Shown: positions 10,101 to 19,384 of the stretch, in pieces | Numbering within the stretch: the first letter of the stretch is position 1 | How the letters are laid out: each line of letters starts with the position of its first letter | Source of the DNA: Pinguiococcus pyrenoidosus | Lineage: Eukaryota > Sar > Pinguiophyceae > Pinguiochrysidales > Pinguiochrysidaceae | Assembly: GCA_019677205.1 (NCBI GenBank) | Contig: JAAMXY010001776.1 | Coordinates: 1-33,211, forward strand | Direction: 5' to 3' | DNA: 33,211 bases | The notes under the pieces: model-generated | Seen by the model: the letters and a program-made list of their open reading frames with translations, nothing else | Databases searched by the model: none | What the model was told of the DNA's origin: nothing | Program-made: the position numbers and the translations under genes

Positions 10101-12115
10101 GGACAGACCTGTGGCGGAATGGGAAGCGAGACGAGTGCTTTGATCTGTACGACCGCGCGGCAGTGGAGGTGTTGCCCACCCTGGACGACGCCAGCACCTC
10201 GGATCTGCACGAACAGCTGGTGTCGGCGCTGCGGCTGGCGCGGCGAGAGTCCAAGGCTCGCGGCGCAGTCACCCTGCGCAAGTCGTTCAATGCGATTCTG
10301 CAGGGCCGCAACGCGTCGCCGTCGCCGCCGCCCAAGAGATCCACCTTGAGACAGGGAGAGGAGGTCGCGAGGCTGGAGGCCAAGATCCGCCAGCTGGAGA
10401 CAACCTACGAGGAGGACGAGGAGGACGAGTCGGACGACGAGTCGGACGACGGCGGCGAAGCCAACGGAGCCAACGAGGCCAACGGCGGCGCCGACGTTCG
10501 GAGACTCCAGGCAGAAAAAAGAGAGCTGGCGGCGAAGGTTCGGCGGCTGGAGAGAGACCTAGAAGACGCCGCGAGCAGCGGAGGCGCCGGTGGCGCGGCG
10601 GCTGGCGGTGCCGGTGGGGACCGCGCGATGCAGCGACGCTTCGACATGCTCGAGAAGAAGCACAAGAGGGCGATGGAGGACATCGCCAAGCGGCAGAAGA
10701 AAGAAGCGGACATGCAAGCGCGAAGGCTGGGCAAGGCGGAAAAGCAGAACGCCGACCTGTCGGACGAGCTCCGCACGGCGGTGTCGGAGCGCGACGAGCT
10801 CAAGGGCCGCCTCAAGGCGCTGGGCTCAGTGGAGAAGGAGCTGGTGGAGCTACGCGACGCGTCGCAGGAAGCTGCGCGTCTGCAGCGCGAGCTGCAGGAA
10901 AGCGTGAGCGCCCAGGAGCAGCTGCAGAAGCAGTATCAGGAGGAGAAGACGCTGCGGCGGAGGTACTGGAACATGATGGAGGACATGAAGGGGAAGATCC
11001 GCGTGTACGCGCGGTGCCGGCCTTTTGCGCAGTACGAGATGGAGCGGGGCGCTCGGCAGGTCATCACCTTCGTCGACGAGACGACGCTGGGCATCGAGAC
11101 CTCTCGAGGTCCCAAGGAGTTCACGTTCGACAGCGTCTTCCCCCCGCACATCAACCAGGAAGAGGTCTTCGAGGAGTGCTCCTCTCTCATGCAGTCCGCG
11201 CTGGACGGCTTCAACGTGTGCTGCTTCGCCTACGGCCAGACGGGCAGTGGGAAGACGTTCACAATGACGGGCTCGCCCGGAACGCCTCACGCCGGTCTGA
11301 CGCCCAGGATGGTCGAAGAGTGCTACAAGCTGATCCGCGAGAACAGCGACAAGTTCCGAGTGTCGGTGAGCTGCTACTTCACCGAGCTTTACAACGACAG
11401 CCTGCGGGACCTCTTCTGGGCGCTCGAGCACAAGTCGCGGGAAGCGCCGCCCAAGCTGGAGATCAAGGTCAACCACCGCAACATGGTGTTCGTCAAGAAC
11501 GCGATCGTCAAGAGCGTGGAGTCCCCCGACGAGCTCTTGGAGCTTTTCAACCGCGGCAATAGCAATCGCGCGGTGGCGTCGACCAACATGAACGCAACAT
11601 CCTCGCGGTCCCACAGCATCTTCTCCATCCTCCTAGAGAGCTACGACTTGACGACTCAGAAGACGACCGTCGGGAAGCTGACCCTGGTCGACTTGGCGGG
11701 CTCGGAACGGGCGGATAAGACGGGCGCCACGGGAGATCGCATTCGGGAGGCGCAGAGCATCAACAAATCGCTCAGCGCCCTGGGAGACGTGATCAGCGCC
11801 TTGAGCACGGGAGAGAGCTTCATCCCGTACCGAAACAACAAGCTCACGCAACTGATGCAGGACTCCCTTGGTGGCAACGCCAAGACGCTCATGTTCGTCA
11901 ACTTGAGTCCGGCAGACTACAACCAAGAAGAGACGTTGACGTCACTTCTGTACGCGTCCCGAGTGAAGCAGATCACGAACAACGCCAAGAAGAACGAGGA
12001 TAGCGCTGAAGTAGCGCGTCTGAGGGAAATCATCCGGCAACTGAAGGAAGGCCGGCAGGTGGACGAGGAGGACGCGCCAGCTGCAACTGCAGCAGCAGAG
12101 GAGTCGAAATCGTGA
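7130..12115 (+). CDS. C-terminal-motor kinesin (kinesin-14, KCBP-like) with FAM13-like repeats
   Basis: An intronless frame of 1,661 residues runs from the ATG at 7130; the ATG at 7217 (ACCATGG, strong context) may be the true start. Residues ~80-970 are mostly coiled coil. Within them are two copies of a ~50-residue motif (about 390-440 and 544-600) with the pattern IKEW..DFE.REGREATNDDK, resembling the FAM13 C-terminal motif. Residues ~980-1060 form a helical segment with the pattern YVREGTDLWRNGKRDECFDLYDRA. The neck just before the motor (RRRYWNMMEDMKGKIRVYAR) is the kinesin-14/KCBP signature. The motor at ~1287-1620 has P-loop GQTGSGKT (about 1369-1376), switch I NATSSRSH and switch II LVDLAGSE. 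Kinesin-14 motors are known to be minus-end directed. Plant KCBP N-terminal MyTH4/FERM domains were not seen. It is convergent with the DDT/PHD gene. Confidence 0.92.
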   Translation: MHCAKRLGGSRKNRALASFETLLRRQHPTMEAVLTREGLTLGVVLPGAAEEPILESSAVDGRLLLLPSSFIGDSSLQTDAEDVEYVPVSAAKEALAAMQERFQKLKRSHVEILQQLEDAYAEKERHAAAYYEEFARGVQAKAARQLESHRQSLKQKDTEAERLRQQVESQQKQLRRKADEYKSALDAHLREMERLRRQHLRDTEAQRAIFLADMEELGRRFDGDSQVRRVCEAVMVDLCATVEAVEQEEARLRAKALNTVAKAQTSELEALRSVVESQAQENDSRRRQLLQVRRVLHDTETDVVGAVLESMVAAVERDMTSAELRTRLEKAAAKVAEAQEGKRLAERARIAAEEQEKAAADALSGNEEMLRLVPELPSLVEKRKELEELHAKKKSIKQGIKEWIRDFEQREGREATNDDKLLIKDQFVQHKAVDKEMKALRSEIEELSRGQGAISPEEGLSTTPRMSTLVTPKAERDRPEESTDTLKQEIVRLQAQVGDLRGQLTRSKGPAGGGAGETAAEQQQERLKTLESLNDQVREATAELEQLTSKKKKVKQEIKEWLADFEAREGREATNDDKAAIMDKFVAHKAIDKQVKAMKQELQDKEDALSAARAATPAAALGIAGDPSRATGASQDILADLARAREEAASLREKRSELETRVSELDANLAKLDALHAEELRALKPENQPSAQEVTELRANAAALEAHKAATEAHMNELQQRADQTASELVAATEARRQAETVRDKALRARTEAEEAVAKMREELLATQASLAAQDASGELGRLQQEILRVQADLSKKARAATAGWDAAADAEERLEQEVEDARKEAFQQGREQGTAEATMKAGAMLQAMEAKLISMKEAVTGAMAEVQSARSQESDLRAKLLALQRQLKGATAAPGAKPGGPQPQQQQEPRTEEAREAREEQEQKQSREDQERQEARETELRALREQLSQAKKEAEAAAEAETEPAPADLNRRRTTLRAPVQTVRGYVREGTDLWRNGKRDECFDLYDRAAVEVLPTLDDASTSDLHEQLVSALRLARRESKARGAVTLRKSFNAILQGRNASPSPPPKRSTLRQGEEVARLEAKIRQLETTYEEDEEDESDDESDDGGEANGANEANGGADVRRLQAEKRELAAKVRRLERDLEDAASSGGAGGAAAGGAGGDRAMQRRFDMLEKKHKRAMEDIAKRQKKEADMQARRLGKAEKQNADLSDELRTAVSERDELKGRLKALGSVEKELVELRDASQEAARLQRELQESVSAQEQLQKQYQEEKTLRRRYWNMMEDMKGKIRVYARCRPFAQYEMERGARQVITFVDETTLGIETSRGPKEFTFDSVFPPHINQEEVFEECSSLMQSALDGFNVCCFAYGQTGSGKTFTMTGSPGTPHAGLTPRMVEECYKLIRENSDKFRVSVSCYFTELYNDSLRDLFWALEHKSREAPPKLEIKVNHRNMVFVKNAIVKSVESPDELLELFNRGNSNRAVASTNMNATSSRSHSIFSILLESYDLTTQKTTVGKLTLVDLAGSERADKTGATGDRIREAQSINKSLSALGDVISALSTGESFIPYRNNKLTQLMQDSLGGNAKTLMFVNLSPADYNQEETLTSLLYASRVKQITNNAKKNEDSAEVARLREIIRQLKEGRQVDEEDAPAATAAAEESKS
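8300..8455 (+). repeat. FAM13-like motif, copy 1 (coding)
   Basis: This segment of the kinesin encodes KKSIKQGIKEWIRDFEQ and then REGREATNDDKLLIKDQFV, followed by a helix ending KEMKAL. It aligns with copy 2 some 460 bp downstream at most positions, including W, F, GREATNDDK and the HKA.DK pair. An internal duplication within one protein is the simplest explanation. Confidence 0.65.
8763..8930 (+). repeat. FAM13-like motif, copy 2 (coding)
   Basis: This is the second copy of the motif in the kinesin stalk: KKKVKQEIKEWLADFEA, then REGREATNDDKAAIMDKFV, then HKAIDKQVKAM. The spacing between W, F and the GREATNDDK core is identical to copy 1. The linker between the copies is Ser/Thr/Pro-rich, unlike the surrounding coiled coil. 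Confidence 0.65.
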
Positions 12116-12331
12116 TGGACGACGAAGGCTTCACGGTGCCAGGAAGGCAGGATGTGTGAAGAAGGAGGGATCCGAGGTCCGGGATCCGAGATCCGCGATC
12201 CGCGATCCGCGACATACGTTCGATGCGTACAGAAACTAGGCATCACAATTCTCCATTCTTGGCTTGCGTCTCTCTCGCTGGCTTGCGTTCTCTTCAAAAT
12301 TGTCTTGCCAAGGAGATGGCTGTCTTGTCTA
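12116..12331. other. Convergent gap between kinesin and DDT/PHD gene with GATCCG repeats
   Basis: The two genes end tail to tail here. At 12167-12208 the plus strand reads a run of near-palindromic units of the type GATCCGAG/GATCCGCG (about six GATCCG or GGTCCG units), which could fold into hairpins. No gene is seen. Both 3' UTRs must lie in or overlap this 216-bp gap. Confidence 0.5.
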
Positions 12332-15300
12332 TCATTCGCTTCGGACTCGCTTCCGTGGACTTAGAGACAGAGGGGTGAGCAGATTCCCTTCCCCAGGCTC
12401 ATCCTCACCATCAAGAGCAACGTCGAACCATTTCAAGTTCGATGACGACACCGCAGTCTGCCGCATGATGTCTTTGATATCGTAAAGCAGCGTTGTGTCC
12501 AAGAGAATCAGGCGGAGGAAGACGCCCTGAAGCGTAGCGGCGAGGCCGACAGCGCTTGCTGAACTTGGCAAGATGCTGGACCTCACTTTGTTGGCGACGC
12601 GGTCCAAGGCCTCCGGAAGGATGACGGACTCGAGAACGATGAGGCACTCCATAAGCCGCTCGGCAGGCCTTCTGAAGTCATCCGAGTCGCAGACCAAGGT
12701 GTCTTCGCCCACGAGCACCACCTCGAGGACCCACGAGTCGCGTAGCTCATTGGTCCACTTCGATGTGTCGACGGCAAACTCGGGCAGAGCTGCCTCGACG
12801 CACAGCAGTGCAAGCTTCACAACGTGAATGGCGCCCTCCGACGCTTCGAAGTCCTCCGCTACGACAAAGGACTCGTCCTGAACACCGCTCGTAGCACTCC
12901 TCCGGAATCGATCTAGAAAACTCTTCAACTTGCTCTCAGAGTTCAACAGACGAAATCTCTCACAGGCTCTTCTGGGCGAGCTGAGAGCGTGCGGGCTCCG
13001 CAGGTGGGCGAGCTCGCGTGGGATGTGGACACGTCGCCACAGTCGCCGCAAAGAAGCGGGTCCGAATGCCCGGCACTCCTGCTGCGCCAGCTTCCACTTG
13101 GCGCTATGGTCACTTTGCAGGATCTGCGTCACGGGATCTGCCGTGATCACCGAGTCCGCGTGGACCACGTCGATGGTGTCCATGGAGTACACCGTCCGCC
13201 CAAAGCGGCACTGGGAGAAGTATCGAACCGCGCACCATCCATCGCGCTCCCGCAGGAGACGTGCCCTGAACCATTGATCGAGTCCCGCGACCCCTTTCTT
13301 CACGAAAACCGTGGGATAGAAGTCAAGAGCTCTCGTAGCTCTTCGTGGACCTCGTGCGGGACCTCCGTCACTTCGGGTTTGCGGAGCCCTGCTATCCGCG
13401 GGCGCAGGTATGCGGTAGATACCATCGAGAGCAGCATTCCGAAGGCGGCTCATCTCTCGCTCGATGAAGCGAAGATCCTTGACCAAAGCGGGAGTGACCG
13501 CCCTGGAGCCTCCGAAGCTGTACACCAGATTGATCTCTGGAAGTCTCTCCAAGATGCTGCGCCGCAAAGGGCCCTCCCTGGTCCCGCGGGGGTGCAGCTG
13601 CTCAACGATCCTGCAGGCCACTATCGGATCGCACACGCGCTGCCACGCATGGTTCCTGCTGCCACGGCCTCGTTCACCGAGCGGCTGCTCCTGGATTTTC
13701 GTATCGTCCGCGGTGGGTGGCGGAGAGATGAAGAGGCACGAGCCGCTCGCCGCAAACGTCCAGTACTGGCGGCCAGCGCGATCTATCCCCAGAAGCGTCG
13801 TGTTGCCCCAACCAGAGAGGCCGTGTCGAATAGCCGCCGAGTTGGTCGCTCTGCCTTCGAACCTGGTCAGAAGGGTCTTTCGGTACGCCATGAGACGTTC
13901 GGCACAACGAACGTGGGCGTTTGCGCTCCCTCGTAGCACTGGGCTCTGATTGCAGAAGGCCATCGCGAGATCAACGCCACGCCATCCAGGGCGGACGGAG
14001 ATGTAGACAAAGTCGTCGTGGCCCGAGTGTGCAAAATCCCGCGCTCGACTTGAGGTTGCCCCTGCTCCTGGTACTGTGGTCCCAAACAACGCCGCGCGGG
14101 CCTCCTCCAATGTGGGAACAGCCGGATTCACAGTGGCGGTGCGATCCTGCTCAGATCTCCGGCTAGAGTTCGCGTCTCGCTGCCATTTCAAACACAGAGT
14201 GGAGCAGAGCCACTCGTCCATGGTCGGCACCTCCACCAAGGGAGAGCACAAGTCATGTTCCGACAGTCCACACACCATGCACACGCACTCTTGTGTCTCA
14301 TCAACGCCACCGAGGTCCTCCTGGTCGGCGGCACCGCTGCGGTCAAAATCAGTTGCTGCTGCCGTTGGCGAAGTCGACTGTCGAGCTTGCCGACGCGAGC
14401 GCGCATCGCTTGTCTTGATGTTTGCCCTCACGGTCGACTTCGCCCTGCCTACGCCGTTGTCTTCCAGGTACCGAAGGGTAAGCCGTGCCAGGGTTGGCGC
14501 CTCCGCCAGCTCGGAGAAAAGAAGCTGCCTCTGCGTCAGCAACGCTGCATGTGCATCTTCTACGTCAAAGATTTCCAGAAGACTGAAGCGCAGCTGAGAG
14601 CAGTAGAGATGCTCCTCACGATAGGCAATCACGCCGTCCCAAAAGCGCTTGAAATCGGAAACGCTGACGCATTGGCCAAATTCCAGAAGCCGTTTGGCGT
14701 AGGTGGCAAGGAGCCCCTGGCCCGCCATCTCCTCTGCGACAACGCGTGAGCTACGCACGCCCCCCGACGGTGACTTGCCCGCGCCTTCGGCAGTGCCGCT
14801 CAGCTGGAGCGCGGCAAAGCCGCAGTGATTTGCCAATTGATCAGGGCGATGAAAGCGAGGGAGCTCTAGGCGACTGGCAACGGAGGCCGTGTCCTCCGTT
14901 GCAGTAGTGCTGCGCTCCTGACTCGATCGGACGCACCCACAGCTGTCTGCGCTTCCTGACTCTTCTCCTTTCTTAGCACCCGCTGGGTCCGTTCGCAGGG
15001 GCTGACAGCCTCCTCCACTCGAGACTCCGCAGCAGCCATAGTCAAAACACCAGCTGCTGTCGGAGATCTCGTGAAGGAGGCTTCTCGCACTGTCAGAAAT
15101 GGGAGACGCGCCGGGGAGCTGCTCCCGGGGGGCGTCCGAACCGTCCTCACCCTCCAGCGAGCAGCTCATGGGTCCCAACTGATCCTGTGCGCAACAACTT
15201 GGTGCCATGCCTGGCAACTTCTGTGAGCAACCGCGCTGGTGGTCTTTTGCCTTCGACCGCTTCCTGGGCCGAAGGATTTCTGCTTCCTCCGCCTCCTCCC

Positions 15301-18300
15301 CTTTGTCCTCGGGGATAGCTTCACTCCGGCATGGCTCCTCGTCGGAGAGGGCGCCCTCGCCTTGATCTCCTCCGCAGGCCTTGGAGCTTTCCAGGCAGGA
15401 ATCCAAGCTGCAGTTCCTACACTTCTTCCACGCGCCGGAGTTCACAAGCTCCCGGACGTCGTAATTACTATAGCCTCCCAGAGCGATCAGGAGATCGCGT
15501 GCATACGATTCATCGCCTGCTCTGACGTACTTCGCCAAGCTGACCGCCCTGTCCCTTGCGTACTTCTGCAGCTGTGAAAGGTGTTGCGCCGCTCTTTTCG
15601 TCTGCAGGCATTGGCGGACGAGGGACTCCAGCAGGGCGATCCAGCTTCGGGGATGAAGAGCCCCGCTCGACGACGAGATTGACTGCAGCGCTTCCAGCGC
15701 CATGCCGAAGTCCGCGTCGGTTTCAGCAAGCTTCCCCGCTCTCATGCTGTGCCGCAGGTCCAGGGCGCGGGGCACGCTATGGGTTCGAGCTGCTCCATCC
15801 AAGTTTCGATACCCCGTGATGCCCACCGGATGCGACAGAAGCAGGATGCGAAGGAGCTCACCATGCAACCACCTCCCCGACGCCAGCTTCACGGACGAGA
15901 TTCGATTCACGTCTACCGCGCATCGGCGCCCCGTCCGAGGTTTGACCACAAAGACTCGGCTGGTAGACCCGAAGTTCACTTCCAAAAAATGCCCACTCTT
16001 CAGCGAATGGTCAGGCGACAGGATGTCCGCAACCTCCTCATAGACAACCTCCGCGCCTCGAAGCGCGTTGGAGATGACCTCATCTGCCGACTTCTGACAA
16101 ACGCAACGCGGGCAAAACCAATGGCTCGACGATGTGCTGCTGACTCTCTGACTTGGTGGGAGGCAACCGGCGTGCCAGATGGCATCACAATGGTCACACT
16201 GCCGGTCCAGCTTCGCTTCCAAGTTCACAGCTCCCTGGCACACCGTGCACGTCGTGTCGCTCAGCGTCCAGATCTCCTCCAGCAGATCTGCCATCTCTTG
16301 AGCGCTTGGAGGGGACGAGGTCACGTCGTACTGAGGACAGGTTCTATCCACCGAGCACATCCTTTCGTGCATCCTCATCACCCTGAGAAACCTTCCATCT
16401 ACGGACGGCGACGTGCTACCGCATCGGCGTTCGGCTTCCGCCAGAGCCGGCTGCAGGATCCAATCAAAAAGCAGGCGCTGCGCCACGCAGGAGATCTTCC
16501 CGAGGTTCGGTCCACTGCTGTATCCGGAGTAAACCGACTCGAACACATCAAGCAGCTCCGCGACGCTTCGGCCCACTGGGATGCCCTCATCGAGCAGATT
16601 TCGCTGAACGTCCAGGAGCGCTAGCGGATACATGACCCTCCGGTAGTACCCCGGACTGCCGCTCGGATCGACGGGCATTCTCAGCGGCGCCGCCAAGGGA
16701 TGCTGCTTGAGGCAGATGAGCAATCGGAACAGAAGCGCTCGCAAAGGCGCTTTCATTTCGACAAAACGCGCCTTCACGTCCGCCTCGGGAAGATTCTCTA
16801 GCCGCAGAAGACGGCGGGATGCGTTGCTTGCGGGCTCGTCGCCAGCAAGGCCTGGCAGGTCTTCTGCTTCGCTCTCGCTGTCCTCGTCGTCCTCATCCCC
16901 ATCCCGCCGATCGAGGCCAACTCCATCGTCGGCATGCTGCTCAACCGCCTCGCCCATGTGCCTCGCGCAGGGCTGCGAGAAAAGCGTTCTCTGTGGCTCG
17001 CTTCCCGGGCTTTTTCTGGCCTCGTAGCGCCTCCGTTTCTGGCACAGCCTGATGTAGCGCTTTCGGTACGAGTCCGTCTCTCTGGCGCGCTTCGAGATGT
17101 CTGACCTGTTGAAGGTGTGGATCTCCGCTGGATGCTCACTGGATTCCCAGGACGGCCGATACACATCGTCCATTGTTGACACATCCCTGGCGCGCAGGAC
17201 CCCACAGGATGAGCTTGTCGACTTGGCCGCCGACGGCCCGAGATAGCTGGCGTAGATCTCTTCGCAGGCGTCTTGAATTATCCCATGCACCGCGAGAAGG
17301 AGGTCGTCCAGCCTCGTGCTCTCGCTCTGCAGCTCTCCCAACCTGGCCGACCAGGGCTTCATGTTGCACCGGACGAGCGACTGCCTGATCGCCTTGCGGA
17401 CCTGCGAGACGAGCTGGGTCTTCTCCTGGCCGCTGAGGATCTCACATGACCGAGCCAGGAGCGAAGTGCTGCTCTCACTGTGGTTGCCGGGGCCGCCCAC
17501 ATTTCCGGATGCGGTCTCCATTTCAGGGTCGTGGGTTTCCATGGCTTCGAAGCTGGACATCTGGAGCGCCCAGCGTCCGTACTCGGAAGCTTCTACCACG
17601 ACGTTTTCCAGCGGCTCCAGCCAGCTCCAGCTTGGCTTCCATTGCATTTCATGCGCTTGGCCCACTCTCCTTCCGGCGCCGGCCCTCCTGCCGGTGAGAC
17701 TTGACGGGAGCGGCAGCACGACCCGCACCTCCCTGCGGTCACCACCATCATCTTGCATGTCCAGAGTCCCGCAAGTGGAAGGCTCACGCGGGCTCTTTCC
17801 CCCGGGTCTAGTGCGGCAACAAGGGCCGCATCCTCTGCGCTGGATCAAGCGGCACCGAAGAAGCAGTGCGACCATCTCCTCAGACGACAGCGCGCTCTCC
17901 CTGTCTCTGTCGGCATCACGATCCTGATGTGCGACAAAGCTTGGGCCCCGCGCTTCCTGCACCGCCTCTGCGTCCGTGAGTCCGAGCCGTTTCAGCAGGT
18001 GAAGCTGAAGACACCACCTCGCGCACTCCCTCCAAGTGGAGTACAAGACGGGTAGCGAGGGCTCCGAGGACCTTCCACCGAGCAGACATGATCCGAGTCC
18101 GAGCGCCCTTCCAGGGTGCAGCCCATTCGACCTCCGAAGTGGGCAGTCCGCTTTCGAAGGCAGCTGAAAGTTCTGAAACCGCGCGTACGGTTGGACTTCT
18201 GCCCGTGGTGCCTTGGCACCGCAAGCTTGCGGAGATCGCCGCAAAGGCAGGCCGCATTTCGGGGTCGCTTCTGCAAAGGCCCGATCGGCGTGCCCCTCTT

Positions 18301-19384
18301 CGGCGAGGACCGGCTTGTCTTCAAGAGGAAAGACTTTGTCACCCAAGATCGAGCAAGAGGCGTACGACCGTGTTGCGGAGGATATCGCCCTGGACGCGTC
18401 GACGGCCCGCAAGATGTCAGGAAGCAGGAATTTGATTAGAGCCTTCGCGCAGTCGACGAACAGACGATACCCCTCGGTTGCGGTGACGTTGACATGCATT
18501 TCACCATGCCTCGCAAACCCTTCAGAATCGCTCTTGTCCGACGACTGCGCCCAGGAGGCCGTCACCTCATCGAACGCATTCCACAACTCTTCGATCGTGG
18601 GTGGCTCGCGATCCAGGTCAAGAAGCCGTCGGAAGGTCTGGACAAAGTCCCACAAGGTCAGCATTGCCATTCCGTTCGCACGCGAGCGGGAACTCTTCCG
18701 CGGTGCGCTTGTCGCCGCGGACTCCGACTGCTCGGATGGATCGTCTAGGATGCCGGGAAGGAAGTCCATGGTGCCTTCATCCTCGCCCGTGCCTTGCGCC
18801 AGCCGGTCGCGCCCGAGTAGGGCATCTTCCTCCCTAGCCAGGACTGCTTGAAGGCAGGTCTTGGCGAGCCCGCGTCTTTTCAGTACTTCACTGCTCAGAT
18901 GCTTCTGGAGGACCTTGGCCGCCTTGCCCCGCTCCCTCTCCAAGGCTTTCGCGGTCTTGTCCAGACGCTTCGCTTCTGCGCGATCTTGACGCTCAAGTCC
19001 CTCCATCTCCTTGCGGAGCATCGTCGTTCGCTTCTTCTGCTGCCGCTTCTCTTCCGCGGCCGCTTCCTTAGCCTCGCGCGAGGCCTTCTTCGCCGCGGCC
19101 ATCTCTTCCCTCCTTCGCAGTGCCGCCTCCCGCTTCAGGTCTTGCTCTTGTTTCCTTTGCATGTCGCGCAAGAGCCTTCTCTGCTTCTTTAGGGTCTCTC
19201 TTTCCTCTTTCCTCTTCGCGTTGGAGGTCGTGCGCCGATGCACCTCACCCTTACTAACCAACGGGGCGGCATCAGCATCCTCTGCCGTCTCCGGAGCCGA
19301 CCCCCCTCTTTCGATGGATGCAGCATCGTCGAAAGCCGCGTCTCCCTCATCGGCCACGTCATGTTTTCGAGGCGCCATCGTCAT
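12332..19384 (-). CDS. Very large DDT-bromodomain-PHD-WHIM2 chromatin protein (ISWI-partner type)
   Basis: A single open frame of 2,350 residues runs from the ATG at 19384 (a second ATG is at 19378). Residues ~50-185 are a charged Lys/Glu/Arg coiled coil. Residues ~240-325 look like a DDT domain (LTLWDFVQTFRRLLDL, then EELWNAFDEV). A bromodomain lies at about 870-985, where the ZA/BC elements include PVDPSGSPGYYRRVMYPLALLDV. A canonical PHD finger follows at about 1043-1101 (CTVC...CDHC..IWHAGC...WFCPRC). A second, degenerate PHD-like cluster is near 1696-1740 (CMVCG...DEWLCSTLC). Near 1856 the motif LGIDRAGRQYWTF is the WHIM2/D-TOX signature of ACF1/WSTF-like proteins. The inferred role is an accessory and histone-reading subunit of an ISWI-type nucleosome remodeller. 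The order, with bromodomain before PHD and WHIM2 last, differs from animal BAZ proteins. No intron is needed. Confidence 0.88.
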   Translation of the reverse strand: MTMAPRKHDVADEGDAAFDDAASIERGGSAPETAEDADAAPLVSKGEVHRRTTSNAKRKEERETLKKQRRLLRDMQRKQEQDLKREAALRRREEMAAAKKASREAKEAAAEEKRQQKKRTTMLRKEMEGLERQDRAEAKRLDKTAKALERERGKAAKVLQKHLSSEVLKRRGLAKTCLQAVLAREEDALLGRDRLAQGTGEDEGTMDFLPGILDDPSEQSESAATSAPRKSSRSRANGMAMLTLWDFVQTFRRLLDLDREPPTIEELWNAFDEVTASWAQSSDKSDSEGFARHGEMHVNVTATEGYRLFVDCAKALIKFLLPDILRAVDASRAISSATRSYASCSILGDKVFPLEDKPVLAEEGHADRAFAEATPKCGLPLRRSPQACGAKAPRAEVQPYARFQNFQLPSKADCPLRRSNGLHPGRALGLGSCLLGGRSSEPSLPVLYSTWRECARWCLQLHLLKRLGLTDAEAVQEARGPSFVAHQDRDADRDRESALSSEEMVALLLRCRLIQRRGCGPCCRTRPGGKSPREPSTCGTLDMQDDGGDRREVRVVLPLPSSLTGRRAGAGRRVGQAHEMQWKPSWSWLEPLENVVVEASEYGRWALQMSSFEAMETHDPEMETASGNVGGPGNHSESSTSLLARSCEILSGQEKTQLVSQVRKAIRQSLVRCNMKPWSARLGELQSESTRLDDLLLAVHGIIQDACEEIYASYLGPSAAKSTSSSCGVLRARDVSTMDDVYRPSWESSEHPAEIHTFNRSDISKRARETDSYRKRYIRLCQKRRRYEARKSPGSEPQRTLFSQPCARHMGEAVEQHADDGVGLDRRDGDEDDEDSESEAEDLPGLAGDEPASNASRRLLRLENLPEADVKARFVEMKAPLRALLFRLLICLKQHPLAAPLRMPVDPSGSPGYYRRVMYPLALLDVQRNLLDEGIPVGRSVAELLDVFESVYSGYSSGPNLGKISCVAQRLLFDWILQPALAEAERRCGSTSPSVDGRFLRVMRMHERMCSVDRTCPQYDVTSSPPSAQEMADLLEEIWTLSDTTCTVCQGAVNLEAKLDRQCDHCDAIWHAGCLPPSQRVSSTSSSHWFCPRCVCQKSADEVISNALRGAEVVYEEVADILSPDHSLKSGHFLEVNFGSTSRVFVVKPRTGRRCAVDVNRISSVKLASGRWLHGELLRILLLSHPVGITGYRNLDGAARTHSVPRALDLRHSMRAGKLAETDADFGMALEALQSISSSSGALHPRSWIALLESLVRQCLQTKRAAQHLSQLQKYARDRAVSLAKYVRAGDESYARDLLIALGGYSNYDVRELVNSGAWKKCRNCSLDSCLESSKACGGDQGEGALSDEEPCRSEAIPEDKGEEAEEAEILRPRKRSKAKDHQRGCSQKLPGMAPSCCAQDQLGPMSCSLEGEDGSDAPREQLPGASPISDSARSLLHEISDSSWCFDYGCCGVSSGGGCQPLRTDPAGAKKGEESGSADSCGCVRSSQERSTTATEDTASVASRLELPRFHRPDQLANHCGFAALQLSGTAEGAGKSPSGGVRSSRVVAEEMAGQGLLATYAKRLLEFGQCVSVSDFKRFWDGVIAYREEHLYCSQLRFSLLEIFDVEDAHAALLTQRQLLFSELAEAPTLARLTLRYLEDNGVGRAKSTVRANIKTSDARSRRQARQSTSPTAAATDFDRSGAADQEDLGGVDETQECVCMVCGLSEHDLCSPLVEVPTMDEWLCSTLCLKWQRDANSSRRSEQDRTATVNPAVPTLEEARAALFGTTVPGAGATSSRARDFAHSGHDDFVYISVRPGWRGVDLAMAFCNQSPVLRGSANAHVRCAERLMAYRKTLLTRFEGRATNSAAIRHGLSGWGNTTLLGIDRAGRQYWTFAASGSCLFISPPPTADDTKIQEQPLGERGRGSRNHAWQRVCDPIVACRIVEQLHPRGTREGPLRRSILERLPEINLVYSFGGSRAVTPALVKDLRFIEREMSRLRNAALDGIYRIPAPADSRAPQTRSDGGPARGPRRATRALDFYPTVFVKKGVAGLDQWFRARLLRERDGWCAVRYFSQCRFGRTVYSMDTIDVVHADSVITADPVTQILQSDHSAKWKLAQQECRAFGPASLRRLWRRVHIPRELAHLRSPHALSSPRRACERFRLLNSESKLKSFLDRFRRSATSGVQDESFVVAEDFEASEGAIHVVKLALLCVEAALPEFAVDTSKWTNELRDSWVLEVVLVGEDTLVCDSDDFRRPAERLMECLIVLESVILPEALDRVANKVRSSILPSSASAVGLAATLQGVFLRLILLDTTLLYDIKDIMRQTAVSSSNLKWFDVALDGEDEPGEGNLLTPLSLSPRKRVRSE

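Noticed and set aside
11025..11562. Long alternative-frame open frames inside the kinesin, chromatin and polymerase genes
   Set aside because: They are shadows of the true genes caused by high GC and biased codon use. The true frames carry the conserved motifs.
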